Source: Rummeliibacillus pycnus
GTDB taxonomy: Bacteria > Bacillota > Bacilli > Bacillales_A > Planococcaceae
Assembly: GCF_002884495.1 (NCBI RefSeq)
Contig: NZ_KZ614145.1
Coordinates: 186,001-250,000 of the forward strand
Reading direction: 5' to 3'
Length of the DNA: 64,000 nucleotides
The position numbers and the translations under genes were made by a program. This document shows positions 38,609-46,281 of the stretch, in pieces. Every line of letters starts with the position of its first letter. The first letter of the stretch is position 1. The notes beneath the pieces were generated by a model. It did no database searches. It had not been told where the DNA came from and saw only the letters and a list, made by a program, of their open reading frames with translations.

Positions 38609-39040
38609 TCATTTAAATAGAGAGTATTTAAAAATATTGATATCCTCATTTTGATTATTCATTACAGATTCAACGAATGTCCAGCCACGATTTTTGTAAT
38701 ATTCTGATGCATTTTCAGTTTTTAAATAAACTTCTTTAAAACCTAATACGATTAAATGTTTTAATAATGCTTCGATAAGCTGAATACCAATCTTTCTGTC
38801 ACGGTAGTTTTGTTCCACATAAAGTGATGCCAACCAAGGTTTATAATGTGGGCGTTCCTTGTAATCATTTTCAAATACAGAAACTGTACCAGCACATTGA
38901 TGATCTAATATGGCGATAAATGTTATTGGAAATTTGGAAGAGTGAGTATTCGAAAAGAAATCTATAACATCATTAAAAGTCATTTTGCTGCCGGAAGATA
39001 ATACAAACTCCTTATAGATCATCTTCGAAACAGTCGCCAC
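38609..39040 (-). CDS. GNAT-family N-acetyltransferase
   Basis: 143-aa acetyltransferase. The acetyl-CoA pyrophosphate loop is in YRDRKIGIQLIEALLKH (variant of R/QxxGxG/A), preceded by the beta4 strand PWLASLYVEQNYR. Start is GTG at 39040 with AAAGGAA upstream. It is not part of the B. subtilis sdh-ysmA order, so it is a local insertion. Substrate unknown. Confidence 0.8.
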   Translation of the reverse strand: MATVSKMIYKEFVLSSGSKMTFNDVIDFFSNTHSSKFPITFIAILDHQCAGTVSVFENDYKERPHYKPWLASLYVEQNYRDRKIGIQLIEALLKHLIVLGFKEVYLKTENASEYYKNRGWTFVESVMNNQNEDINIFKYSLFK

Positions 39041-39162
39041 AAATTCCTTTGTTTTAAAATGGTATGATTTAATCTTAACTAGAGAAGTATTTGAAAGAAT
39101 TTAATACTTCAACAAGCAAAATAGACGTTGTAGCTTGATAGCAATTATCATCCAGTTTCTGT

Positions 39163-39186
39163 TATAATGAAATGAATAGCCATTCA
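39163..39186 (+). promoter_or_regulatory. -10 box and FadR-like operator in front of ysmA
   Basis: TATAAT at 39163-39168 is followed directly by GAAATGAATAGCCATTCA at 39169-39186, which matches the FadR box at 27055-27072 at 15 of 18 positions and keeps the inverted TGAAT / ATTCA halves. I see no clear -35. Confidence 0.65.
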
Positions 39187-39212
39187 TTTTAACGGAAAAA
39201 GGGGAAATGGGA

Positions 39213-39656
39213 ATGCAAAAGAGTTATATAAACAATTTTGAAGAGTGGAAGAAAGAATTTTCTTTTTATGTACCAGTTCAAGTGCGATTTTCTGAAACGG
39301 ATATGTATGGTCATTTGAATAATACGGTACCTTTTGTTTATTTTGAACACGCAAGAATTGAATTTTTTAATCATTTGGGGTTAATGCAAAAATGGCTAGA
39401 GAGTGAAACAGATAACATTCCAGTTGTCGCTGACATACAATGTGATTATGTGAAGCAAGTTTTCTTTGAAGAGAAGCTAAAAGTATATGTGAAGATTGCA
39501 ACGATTGGTAACTCTTCAATTGATCTGCATTATTTAGGGGTAAATGAACAAGATGAAGTCTGCTTTACTGGTAGGGGGACAGTCGTTCAAATGAACCCGA
39601 AAACCGGAAAATCAGTACCTTTGAATATAGACCAATTAAAACAAGTAGAAGTTTAA
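39213..39656 (+). CDS. ysmA: acyl-CoA thioesterase, hot-dog fold (YsmA)
   Basis: 147-aa hot-dog thioesterase of the 4HBT/YbgC type. The active-site region is VRFSETDMYGHLNNTVPFVYFEHARIEFF, with the usual catalytic Asp context, around residues 25-55. ATG at 39213 chosen over 39207, which is only 2 nt from GGGG. Same position as B. subtilis ysmA between sdhB and gerE. The FadR-like operator on its promoter suggests acyl-CoA substrates and coordination with beta-oxidation; this is inference. Confidence 0.85.
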   Translation: MQKSYINNFEEWKKEFSFYVPVQVRFSETDMYGHLNNTVPFVYFEHARIEFFNHLGLMQKWLESETDNIPVVADIQCDYVKQVFFEEKLKVYVKIATIGNSSIDLHYLGVNEQDEVCFTGRGTVVQMNPKTGKSVPLNIDQLKQVEV

Positions 39657-39703
39657 GTTATTTAGTAACATAAATCTCTAAAAGAGATAGGGCAAATGCC
39701 GTC

Positions 39704-39731
39704 ACAGCAATCCATCTCCTTACATACTTTA
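39704..39731 (+). promoter_or_regulatory. sigma-K-type promoter of gerE
   Basis: CATACTTTA at 39723-39731 fits the sigma-K -10 consensus CATANNNTA, and a -35 AC (in TCACAG) lies 17 bp upstream at 39704-39705. Mother-cell-specific late sporulation expression of gerE by sigma-K is established in B. subtilis. Confidence 0.7.
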
Positions 39732-39762
39732 CAGTGTGAGGGGATTGGAGGGGCGCACGTAA

Positions 39763-39981
39763 ATGAGTCGTTTTCATCATTCAATTTTAACGAAAAGAGA
39801 ACACGAAATATTTCTTTTATTAATGAAGGATTATACGACAAAAGAAATTGCTATGGAGCTAGGTATAAGCGAAAAAACGGTTCGTAATCATATTTCAAAT
39901 ACAATTCAGAAATTGGGCGTATCTAGTCGCGCGCAAGCAATGCTCGAGTTAATCCGATTGGGTGAGTTTACTTTAGAGTAA
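39763..39981 (+). CDS. gerE: late mother-cell transcription factor GerE
   Basis: 72-aa protein consisting of one LuxR-type HTH: LTKREHEIFLLLMKDYTTKEIAMELGISEKTVRNHISNTIQKLGVSSRAQAMLEL. It matches GerE, which activates spore-coat genes and represses sigK late in sporulation. Same size class as B. subtilis GerE (74 aa). Confidence 0.95.
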   Translation: MSRFHHSILTKREHEIFLLLMKDYTTKEIAMELGISEKTVRNHISNTIQKLGVSSRAQAMLELIRLGEFTLE

Positions 39982-40057
39982 AAAGGACACTTGCCATTTT
40001 GTAAAAAACACTTCACAATAGGAATAAGTAATCCTTTTGAGGAGTGGAGAAAGCTAC

Positions 40058-40528
40058 ATGTCAAACCAGGAGCATTTGAATAACACACATAATGCAGAAC
40101 AAATAGCATTTTTAGAAAAAGAGCTTCGTCACATTGCAGCTCTAATCAAACAAAAAGGTAGAGAAATTCTTAGTAATTATACAATTACACCACCACAGTT
40201 CATCGCTCTACAATGGCTTCATGAGCTAGGGGACATGACAATTGGTGATCTTTCGAATAAAATGTACTTAGCGTTCAGTACGACAACCGATTTAGTTGAT
40301 CGTATGGAAAGAAACGATTTGGTACAACGTATTCGCGATAATCAAGATCGTCGTGTCGTTCGTATCCATTTGCTTAAAGAAGGAGAACGCATTATTGAAG
40401 AAGTTATTGAACAGCGCCAAAATTACTTGGCAGACATCGTAAAGGATTTCCAAAGCGAAGAAGTTCAATCTCTATCAATATTACTAAGCAAACTATACAA
40501 AGAAATGAACCAGGATAGAGGCGGTTAA
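40058..40528 (+). CDS. ysmB: MarR-family transcriptional regulator YsmB
   Basis: 156-aa winged-helix MarR protein. The DNA-binding core is ITPPQFIALQWLHELGDMTIGDLSNKMYLAFSTTTDLVDRMERNDLVQRIRDNQDRRVVRIHL with the wing DNQDRR. ATG at 40058 follows GAGGAGTGG; an in-frame TTG at 40037 overlaps that site. It lies 1 bp upstream of racE, as in B. subtilis. Confidence 0.9.
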   Translation: MSNQEHLNNTHNAEQIAFLEKELRHIAALIKQKGREILSNYTITPPQFIALQWLHELGDMTIGDLSNKMYLAFSTTTDLVDRMERNDLVQRIRDNQDRRVVRIHLLKEGERIIEEVIEQRQNYLADIVKDFQSEEVQSLSILLSKLYKEMNQDRGG

Positions 40529-40529
40529 A

Positions 40530-41324
40530 GTGAATGCTCCCATTGGAGTAATTGATTCAGGAGTCGGTGGGCTAACCGTTGTGAAGGAAATGCTTCGCTA
40601 TTTACCAAATGAATCGATAACCTATTTAGGCGACACAGCTCGTTGCCCATATGGTCCCCGTTCTAAGGAACAGGTGATTCAATTTACTTGGCAAATAGTC
40701 GATCAACTTGCAAAAATGAATATTAAAATGCTTGTGATTGCTTGCAATACCATTACAGCTGTAGCTCTAGAAGGGCTACAAAAACATTGTAAATTTCCTG
40801 TAGTAGGAGTGATCAATGCTGGTGCTCAAGCAGCCATAAAAGCAACTAAATCACATGATATTGCAGTAATTGCTACACAAGGAACAGTCAAAAGTGGTGC
40901 ATACGAAAATGCACTTTATTCATTATATTCTTCTAGTAACGTAACAACACTAGCATGCCCAAGACTAGTACCACTAGTAGAAAGTGGGGAGTATGAAGGT
41001 GAATTCGCTAAAAAACTAGTAGAAGAAACGCTAGCACCTTTAAAAAGCGCGAAGTTTGATACGATGATTTTAGGATGTACACATTACCCAATTATTCAAG
41101 GGCTAATTGAAGAAGTAGTGGGCGATCAAGTTCATGTTGTCTCTTCTGCAGAGGAAACAGCGAAGCATGTAAAGGAAATTTTGCAGTTCCATAAAATCGA
41201 GAGAACCGATCAAAATCCTCCTGACTATCTTTTCTACACAACAGGATCTGTGCCTATTTTTCAATCAATTGCAAGTAATTGGTTACCTTTAAATGAAGTG
41301 AATGTCAAACGAATAAAACTATAG
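40530..41324 (+). CDS. racE: glutamate racemase
   Basis: 264-aa cofactor-independent racemase making D-glutamate for peptidoglycan. Both catalytic cysteines are present: IACNTITA and LGCTHYPI; the N-terminal IGVIDSGVGGLTVVKE and YLGDTARCPYG motifs are intact. Start is GTG at 40530 with GGCGG upstream. Transcription ends at a strong hairpin. Confidence 0.95.
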   Translation: MNAPIGVIDSGVGGLTVVKEMLRYLPNESITYLGDTARCPYGPRSKEQVIQFTWQIVDQLAKMNIKMLVIACNTITAVALEGLQKHCKFPVVGVINAGAQAAIKATKSHDIAVIATQGTVKSGAYENALYSLYSSSNVTTLACPRLVPLVESGEYEGEFAKKLVEETLAPLKSAKFDTMILGCTHYPIIQGLIEEVVGDQVHVVSSAEETAKHVKEILQFHKIERTDQNPPDYLFYTTGSVPIFQSIASNWLPLNEVNVKRIKL

Positions 41325-41328
41325 TGAT

Positions 41329-41363
41329 AAGCCCGAAATACAATATTTCGGGCTTTGTTTTGT
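41329..41363 (+). terminator. terminator of racE
   Basis: AAGCCCGAAATA / TATTTCGGGCTT stem with a 3-nt loop, then TGTTTTG. Confidence 0.88.
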
Positions 41364-41405
41364 ATAAAATGTTAAAATAGGAACTATCATTAGGAGGGAT
41401 TTTGT

Positions 41406-41999
41406 TTGAAACAAGTTGTCATTGCTACAAAAAATAAAGGAAAAGCGAAAGACTTTGAAGCTATTTTTGCACCACTAGGCTATGAAGTCCTTACATTATT
41501 CGATGTAGCGCCAGATATGGAGATTGAAGAAACCGGTACGACATTTGAAGAAAATGCAATATTAAAGGCAGAGACCCTTGCAAAGCAATTAAATACATTT
41601 GTCATCGCTGACGATAGTGGCCTACAAATAGATGCCTTAAACGGTGAACCAGGTGTATATTCTGCAAGATATGCAGGAGATCACGATGACGAGGCGAATA
41701 TTAGTAAAGTATTAAACAATTTGGAAGGTGTACCCGAAGCAAAACGTACAGCTCGATTTTGTTGCTGCTTAGCCATAACAGGACCTGAACATAAAACCAA
41801 AACAGTATTTGGTACATGTGAAGGGGTTATATTAACCGAAAAACGTGGCGATAATGGCTTTGGATATGATCCAATTTTCTATGTGCCTACACTAGGTCGT
41901 ACAATGGCTGAAATGACTGCTGAAGAAAAAGGTTCTATCTCTCACCGTGGAAACGCACTACGCAAATTAGCAGATGAATTACCATCTTGGTTTAAATAG
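41406..41999 (+). CDS. ysnA: XTP/dITP diphosphatase (RdgB/HAM1 family, YsnA)
   Basis: 197-aa house-cleaning nucleotidase removing non-canonical purine NTPs. Signature segments: ATKNKGKAKDFEAIF, EETGTTFEENAILKAE, VIADDSGLQIDALNGEPGVYSARYAG and RGDNGFGYDPIF. TTG start at 41406 after TAGGAGGGA. In B. subtilis gerM and rph lie between racE and this gene; neither is present here. Confidence 0.95.
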   Translation: MKQVVIATKNKGKAKDFEAIFAPLGYEVLTLFDVAPDMEIEETGTTFEENAILKAETLAKQLNTFVIADDSGLQIDALNGEPGVYSARYAGDHDDEANISKVLNNLEGVPEAKRTARFCCCLAITGPEHKTKTVFGTCEGVILTEKRGDNGFGYDPIFYVPTLGRTMAEMTAEEKGSISHRGNALRKLADELPSWFK

Positions 42000-42010
42000 G
42001 AGGTAATACG

Positions 42011-42511
42011 TTGAAAATACTCGTAATGAGCGATACACATAGCGACAGAGCGGTAATTACTCAAGTAATGAGCCAACAACCAGAAGTAGATGCTATTTTC
42101 CATTGTGGCGACAGTGAACTAGCTTATACAGCCCCTGAACTTCAAAAGGCTTATAAAGTTAGAGGAAACTGTGATCATGATGTCAACTTTCCAACCGAAG
42201 TAATAGAGGAAATTGACCGTAAAAGAATCTTCATGACACATGGCCATCTATTTAACGTAAAATCGAGTTTAACCGCACTTTCTTATAGAGCAAGAGAAGT
42301 ACAAGCAGATGTTGTACTATTTGGACATTCCCACGTGCTTGGTGTTGAACTCGTAGATGGAATCTTATATGTCAATCCAGGCAGCCTCTTATTGCCGAGG
42401 GGACGTAAAGAAAAAAGCTATGCTGTGATCGAAAATATTGATAACGGCTGGCATGTCATTTTCTATACAGAAGAAAAAAATGTCATTGCAGAAAAAACTT
42501 TATTATATTGA
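42011..42511 (+). CDS. ysnB: metallophosphoesterase (YfcE/MJ0936 family, YsnB)
   Basis: 166-aa metal-dependent phosphodiesterase. Metal ligands in MSDTHSD, FHCGDSE, RGNCD, THGH and FGHSHV are all present. TTG at 42011 after AGGAGGT, 11 bp behind ysnA. The physiological substrate is unknown. Confidence 0.92.
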   Translation: MKILVMSDTHSDRAVITQVMSQQPEVDAIFHCGDSELAYTAPELQKAYKVRGNCDHDVNFPTEVIEEIDRKRIFMTHGHLFNVKSSLTALSYRAREVQADVVLFGHSHVLGVELVDGILYVNPGSLLLPRGRKEKSYAVIENIDNGWHVIFYTEEKNVIAEKTLLY

Positions 42512-42521
42512 TAAAATAGTG

Positions 42522-42549
42522 TTGACATTTTTACCAATGATGCTATAAT
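42522..42549 (+). promoter_or_regulatory. promoter of tRNA-Arg
   Basis: TTGACA (42522-42527), 16-bp spacer, extended -10 TGCTATAAT (TATAAT 42544-42549), about 40 bp upstream of the mature tRNA. Confidence 0.85.
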
Positions 42550-42588
42550 AAATATTGTCCTACTGATAATACATCAGTAAGGCATCCT

Positions 42589-42662
42589 GTCTCAGTAGCT
42601 CAGCTGGATAGAGCAACGGCCTTCTAAGCCGTTGGTCGGGGGTTCGAATCCCTCCTGGGACA
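42589..42662 (+). tRNA. tRNA-Arg(TCT)
   Basis: 74-nt cloverleaf: acceptor GTCTCAG / CTGGGAC, D arm AGCTCAGCTGGATAGAGC, anticodon stem ACGGC / GCCGT with loop CTTCTAA (anticodon TCT), T arm GGGGG-TTCGAAT-CCCTC, discriminator A at 42662. CCA is not encoded. The 3' end is the left part of the integrated element's core repeat, so integration leaves the tRNA intact. Confidence 0.96.
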
Positions 42663-42664
42663 TA
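42632..42664 (+). repeat. left attachment-site core repeat (within tRNA-Arg)
   Basis: 33 bp running from TTGGTCGGGGG to GGGACATA, identical to 55419-55451. It covers the end of the anticodon arm, variable loop, T arm and acceptor 3' strand. Confidence 0.93.
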
Positions 42665-42718
42665 ATAATATATAAGGTTATACTTAGAGAAATAAGCACT
42701 TTCGCTTATTATTCATTT

Positions 42719-42749
42719 TTACAATTCTCGTACAAACGAGTATTTGTAA
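42719..42749. repeat. palindromic site near attL, repeated inverted near attR
   Basis: Imperfect palindrome TTACAATTCTCGTAC ... ACGAGTATTTGTAA. Its first 17 bases (42719-42735) recur as an exact inverted copy, TTGTACGAGAATTGTAA, at 55356-55372, 47-63 bp inside the right core repeat. Candidate integrase arm-type or excisionase site. Confidence 0.65.
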
Positions 42750-42780
42750 TTAAGAATGATAAATGGAGGTGCTTTTTCTT

Positions 42781-43746
42781 TTGACTAAAAAGAAAGGTAT
42801 ATTTGATGTTCAAATTACACAACCACCAATACAACTTAATTCTAAAGAAAAAATTCGTCAAGATATAACGATAGAACAAGCATTATCTGTTGTATTAAGA
42901 CAACTTGAAGCTAGTGGTTGTAGGGAAAGAACTTTATATGACTATGACAAAATTGTTCATTATTTTATTAGAGATACAAAAGTTACATATCTAATGGACA
43001 TTTCAAATGATGTTATTTATTCATGGTTAGAAAAGATGGAAGTTAAAAATTCAACAAAATTAACAAGACTTAAAAGTTTCAAGGCATTTCTTAGTCGTTG
43101 CTTAGATAATGGTTGGTTCAATAATAAGTTTTGGCGTTCTGTAAATGTAAGAGTAGATACAGAAATTAAAGAAGGTGCAACTGATGAAGATGTAAATTTC
43201 ATTTTATCTTTATTGGATTATACAAAGTTTCTAGATTTAAGAAATGCAGTAGCTATTTTAATGATGTATCGTTGCGGTTTAAGAATTGGTACTCTTGCAC
43301 GTATGAAAGAATCTCATGTGAATTTAGAGGATAAAAAGTTGGAACTTGATGGCGAAGTAATGAAAAATCATAAAGGTTTGGTTTTGCCGATTGATGAACA
43401 AATGGCGTATTTAATTGATGTTCTAATGAAACAAAACAAAATGATTAGAACTGAATACAAAGAACTGAATGAATATTTATTTATAACTATCAAAGGTACA
43501 CGAACAAACAATTCAATTACTTCAAATTCTATCCAAAGATGTTTAAGAAAATATACGCTTAAATATGGTTTGAAAAATATTAATCCTCATGCTTTAAGAA
43601 GGGGATTTGCTAAAAATTTATACACTAAATCTAATGATTTGCTATTAGTTTCAAAGGCATTAGGTCACAATGATTTATCTGTTACTACTAAATATTTACA
43701 TACTGAATTAACAGATGTTGCAGATAAATTAAGAAAATTTTTGTAG
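42781..43746 (+). CDS. int: tyrosine recombinase / integrase
   Basis: 321-aa phage-type integrase. The SAM-like core-binding domain (about 26-105) is followed by the catalytic domain with Arg in CGLRIGTLARMK, the HxxR box HALRRGFAKNL, the LGHNDLSVTTKYLH segment, and Tyr in KYLH as nucleophile. TTG at 42781 with TGGAGGTGC at 42764-42772 is preferred over an ATG at 42763 that overlaps the site. It lies 117 bp from attL and should integrate the element into tRNA-Arg. Confidence 0.93.
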   Translation: MTKKKGIFDVQITQPPIQLNSKEKIRQDITIEQALSVVLRQLEASGCRERTLYDYDKIVHYFIRDTKVTYLMDISNDVIYSWLEKMEVKNSTKLTRLKSFKAFLSRCLDNGWFNNKFWRSVNVRVDTEIKEGATDEDVNFILSLLDYTKFLDLRNAVAILMMYRCGLRIGTLARMKESHVNLEDKKLELDGEVMKNHKGLVLPIDEQMAYLIDVLMKQNKMIRTEYKELNEYLFITIKGTRTNNSITSNSIQRCLRKYTLKYGLKNINPHALRRGFAKNLYTKSNDLLLVSKALGHNDLSVTTKYLHTELTDVADKLRKFL

Positions 43747-43756
43747 CAAATAAAAA

Positions 43757-43782
43757 AGGACTAGCATTGCGAGTGCTAATCC
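43757..43782 (-). terminator. hairpin after int
   Basis: GGACTAGCA / TGCTAATCC stem. The T tract follows only on the minus strand, so it would stop transcripts coming from the right rather than int mRNA. Confidence 0.45.
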
Positions 43783-43801
43783 TCCAAACACTTAATTAGT
43801 T

Positions 43802-43887
43802 AGGAAACTAAAATGTGCTACACAGTAAATATATTTTAACGCTTTTTTAGAATATATTCAAGTATTCATGCACATTTTAGTGTTCCT
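43802..43887. repeat. large nested inverted repeat upstream of the HTH protein gene
   Basis: Outer arms AGGAAACTAAAATGTGC (43802-43818) and GCACATTTTAGTGTTCCT (43870-43887); inner AATATATT copies. It could fold into one long hairpin or bind a dimeric regulator. Confidence 0.6.
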
Positions 43888-43908
43888 GAAGTAAAAGGAG
43901 CAATAAAA

Positions 43909-45015
43909 ATGGAAAGATATATAGCAACAAATGAACGAGTGCAAGAATATATGAATATAAAAAAGACAAATAAAAGCAAAGAAGAACTAAAAGCAAATAA
44001 AAATCAAAGATTAGAACAAATTGACGCTAACATTAGAAAAACTGGAAAATTCTTTGATGAAGTATATCCCAAAAAACAAAAAGCAGTATTATCACAAATT
44101 TTATATTTAACTGGAAATAGTGGTATATGGAAAATTGGTATTGATGAACTTGCAAAATTGGCTAAAGTTTCACGAACAACTGCTAAAACTGTAATTTCAA
44201 AAATAAAAAATGATATTGAAACAAATGAAATTATCATTGGTCATTTAAGTTGTACGCATAAATATATTTTAGTTGATATGAAACATATAAATTTTAAAGA
44301 TATTATGACTACTGTTTTTTCTTTAAACGACCACCAATTCGACCATCAATTTGGCCACCAATTTGGCCACCCTGAAGGTGCTGAAAACGTTGATATATCA
44401 AGCCTGAATGAAGAAAAATCAAGTCTTAAAGGTTTTAAAGGTTTTAAATCTTTTAAAAAACAAGCTATTAAAAATAATAATATATCTATAAGCGAATCTG
44501 AAAAAATGGCAATAAGGGAAGAAATAGAAAATCAAGAATTTGAATCACCTGAAGAACAACGTAAGCAATTAGAACACTATGCAACAAATAAATATCAACT
44601 AAGATTCTATGATTTTATTCAACTTATGAAAGAACAATACCCTAAATTAGTATCAGACAACGCATATAAGCTATCTTTACGCATTGGTTCAGATTGTACT
44701 ATAGAACGATTTTATGAAGCTAAGAACGTGCTTCAACGCCTTGTAATGGATATTCATGAAGGATTACAAGTTGATAATATCGTTGCAACGTTTACTGGTG
44801 CATTATTGAAACATGAATCATATCCTAAAATTCCAAAAAAAGAAGTTGCTGCAAGACATGAACCGCCTAAATGTGTACTTTACAATTGGTTAGATAAAGC
44901 ACCAAAAGGCGTTGTAAAGCCTTCTAATGAATCAACTAGCAATAATACTAAGGTTGCACATAAAACCGATTATGAAGCGAAATTAAAAGAAATTAAGGCT
45001 AAATTAGGTATGTAA
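43909..45015 (+). CDS. HTH protein, candidate replication initiator or regulator of the island
   Basis: 368-aa protein I cannot assign to a named family. Residues about 65-110 look like a winged helix (IGIDELAKLAKVSRTTAKTVISKIKND). A tandem four-residue repeat DHQF/DHQF/GHQF/GHPE (about 142-157) is encoded by 12-bp DNA repeats with TTTGGCCA units at about 44331-44375. A K/F/G-rich basic linker and a C-terminal helical domain follow (about 215-300), then a disordered tail. Domain layout and AAAAGGAGC start signal resemble plasmid-type Rep or phage replication proteins, but that is inference. Confidence 0.6.
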   Translation: MERYIATNERVQEYMNIKKTNKSKEELKANKNQRLEQIDANIRKTGKFFDEVYPKKQKAVLSQILYLTGNSGIWKIGIDELAKLAKVSRTTAKTVISKIKNDIETNEIIIGHLSCTHKYILVDMKHINFKDIMTTVFSLNDHQFDHQFGHQFGHPEGAENVDISSLNEEKSSLKGFKGFKSFKKQAIKNNNISISESEKMAIREEIENQEFESPEEQRKQLEHYATNKYQLRFYDFIQLMKEQYPKLVSDNAYKLSLRIGSDCTIERFYEAKNVLQRLVMDIHEGLQVDNIVATFTGALLKHESYPKIPKKEVAARHEPPKCVLYNWLDKAPKGVVKPSNESTSNNTKVAHKTDYEAKLKEIKAKLGM

Positions 45016-45045
45016 ATTAGGTATGTAATGGGAGGATTACTTAAA

Positions 45046-45444
45046 ATGAAAAGCAATGAATCAATAAATATAAAAGATAAAGTCTTTATAAGAACTATTG
45101 ATTTACTAGATAAAGACACTAGAATATTGAAGGATATTCAATATAATCATTGTGATTTGAAAAATATGGATATTAAGGATAGAACTTTTTATGAATTAAC
45201 TTCACAATTTCATTTTCATAGTGTAATTGCATACTGCAATGTACTAAATATAGATAGCGATAAGTATTTAAAAACTGTAAATTTACCGCTTTTTTATGAG
45301 AATATATTTACCGAATTTGAATTAAAGGACACTGAAGTTTTTTATAATGAGCGTATTCAAAATGATAAATTTTACATTGATAGAGAATTACATAAAAAAG
45401 AAGGGTATTTTTATAAAATTATATGTGAATTGATAAAAAAATAA
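45046..45444 (+). CDS. hypothetical island protein, 132 aa
   Basis: No recognisable domain. ATG at 45046 follows GGGAGGA with 9-nt spacing; an in-frame upstream ATG at 45028 overlaps that site. The protein is acidic-basic mixed, without membrane segments or Cys clusters. It lies 30 bp behind the HTH protein gene and is probably cotranscribed. A short minus-strand promoter (45497-45525) points at its 3' end and may produce antisense RNA. Confidence 0.6.
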   Translation: MKSNESINIKDKVFIRTIDLLDKDTRILKDIQYNHCDLKNMDIKDRTFYELTSQFHFHSVIAYCNVLNIDSDKYLKTVNLPLFYENIFTEFELKDTEVFYNERIQNDKFYIDRELHKKEGYFYKIICELIKK

Positions 45445-45445
45445 A

Positions 45446-45471
45446 AGGTAGCAAATAAATGCTACCCTTCA
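45446..45471. terminator. bidirectional hairpin after the 132-aa gene
   Basis: GGTAGCA / TGCTACC stem with a 6-nt loop. On the minus strand CTTTTATTTTTTT follows. Confidence 0.7.
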
Positions 45472-45496
45472 CAGCTTAAAATTAACGGATACTATA

Positions 45497-45525
45497 GTTA
45501 TAGGCAATTGATTCAAAAATGTAAA
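45497..45525 (-). promoter_or_regulatory. island consensus promoter P6 (minus)
   Basis: TTTACA, 17-bp spacer ending in TTGCC, TATAAC. Same architecture as the five other island promoters. It would make a transcript of only about 40-50 nt before the hairpin at 45446-45471. Confidence 0.6.
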
Positions 45526-45530
45526 ATAAA

Positions 45531-45866
45531 TTATGCAGCTTTATAGGTATTAGCTTTATATTTTATTGTGATATTGTTTTTATCCATCAAATTTTTTAAG
45601 GCTGCTGCATTGATTGAACCATTTTTTTCAATTTCACTAAATAATTTTTCTTTAGCACTCATATGTTGTGCAATTTCTTCAGGTTCTTTAATTAGAACAT
45701 ATAAGAATACGCCTTTTTTAAGTGGAATAGTTTTAATATCATAGCCTTCTTTGTATAACTGACCTAAATAACCGCCATATCTCAAAGAAGTTTTAGATAA
45801 TTGTACATTAGTAATGCCATTTTTGTTATATCTTAATAAATTTAAAATTTGCTCTTTTTTACTCAT
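45531..45866 (-). CDS. small winged-helix-like protein, 111 aa
   Basis: The first 60 residues (KKEQILNLLRYNKNGITNVQLSKTSLRYGGYLGQLYKEGYDI) look like a winged-helix domain with a recognition helix around SLRYGGYLGQLY; the rest is helical and basic. ATG at 45866 follows AGGAGAT; an upstream in-frame start at 45890 precedes the site. Expressed leftward from consensus promoter P4, 48 nt upstream. Candidate regulator of the island; function unproven. Confidence 0.6.
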   Translation of the reverse strand: MSKKEQILNLLRYNKNGITNVQLSKTSLRYGGYLGQLYKEGYDIKTIPLKKGVFLYVLIKEPEEIAQHMSAKEKLFSEIEKNGSINAAALKNLMDKNNITIKYKANTYKAA

Positions 45867-45913
45867 AATTTTTAATCTCCTAATTTTCAATGTTGAATAT
45901 GATTTCTACTTAG

Positions 45914-45942
45914 GTTATAGGCAATGCTACACAAAAAGTAAA
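45914..45942 (-). promoter_or_regulatory. island consensus promoter P4 (minus)
   Basis: TTTACT, 17-bp spacer ending in TTGCC, TATAAC, then CTAAGTAG. It drives the 111-aa winged-helix gene. Confidence 0.75.
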
Positions 45943-46086
45943 ATATTTCACTGCTGAAAAATAAGCCATGAAATATTAGTACAAAAGTAGGGAGCGTTAA
46001 AATTGACGTTTCCTAAAATAAGGAAAAACCACTCGGACAATTGTTCCGAACGGTTATTAAAACTACCATTTTAATGATAGAAAATT

Positions 46087-46210
46087 AGTAAAAAATGTAG
46101 CAAAATTTTTTTCAAGTAAAAATTGTAGATGATATAAGTAAAAAATGTGGTAGTAAAATTTGTAGTAGTAAAAAGTGGGCAAACTACTTTTCTATAAGTA
46201 AAAAAGTTAG
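46087..46210 (+). repeat. iteron-like cluster 1
   Basis: Six copies of AGTAAAAAATGTAG or close variants (starts 46087, 46115, 46137, 46152, 46167, 46197) immediately upstream of promoter P3. Confidence 0.8.
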
Positions 46211-46219
46211 CAAAATCCT

Positions 46220-46248
46220 TTTACACTTTCTATTGTCTTGCCTATAAC
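46220..46248 (+). promoter_or_regulatory. island consensus promoter P3
   Basis: TTTACA (46220-46225), 17 bp ending TTGCC, TATAAC (46243-46248). It lies directly behind iteron cluster 1 and 34 bp before the BRO gene. Confidence 0.75.
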
Positions 46249-46281
46249 TCTATTAGAAAAAGAGAAAGAGGGAAAGATAAA

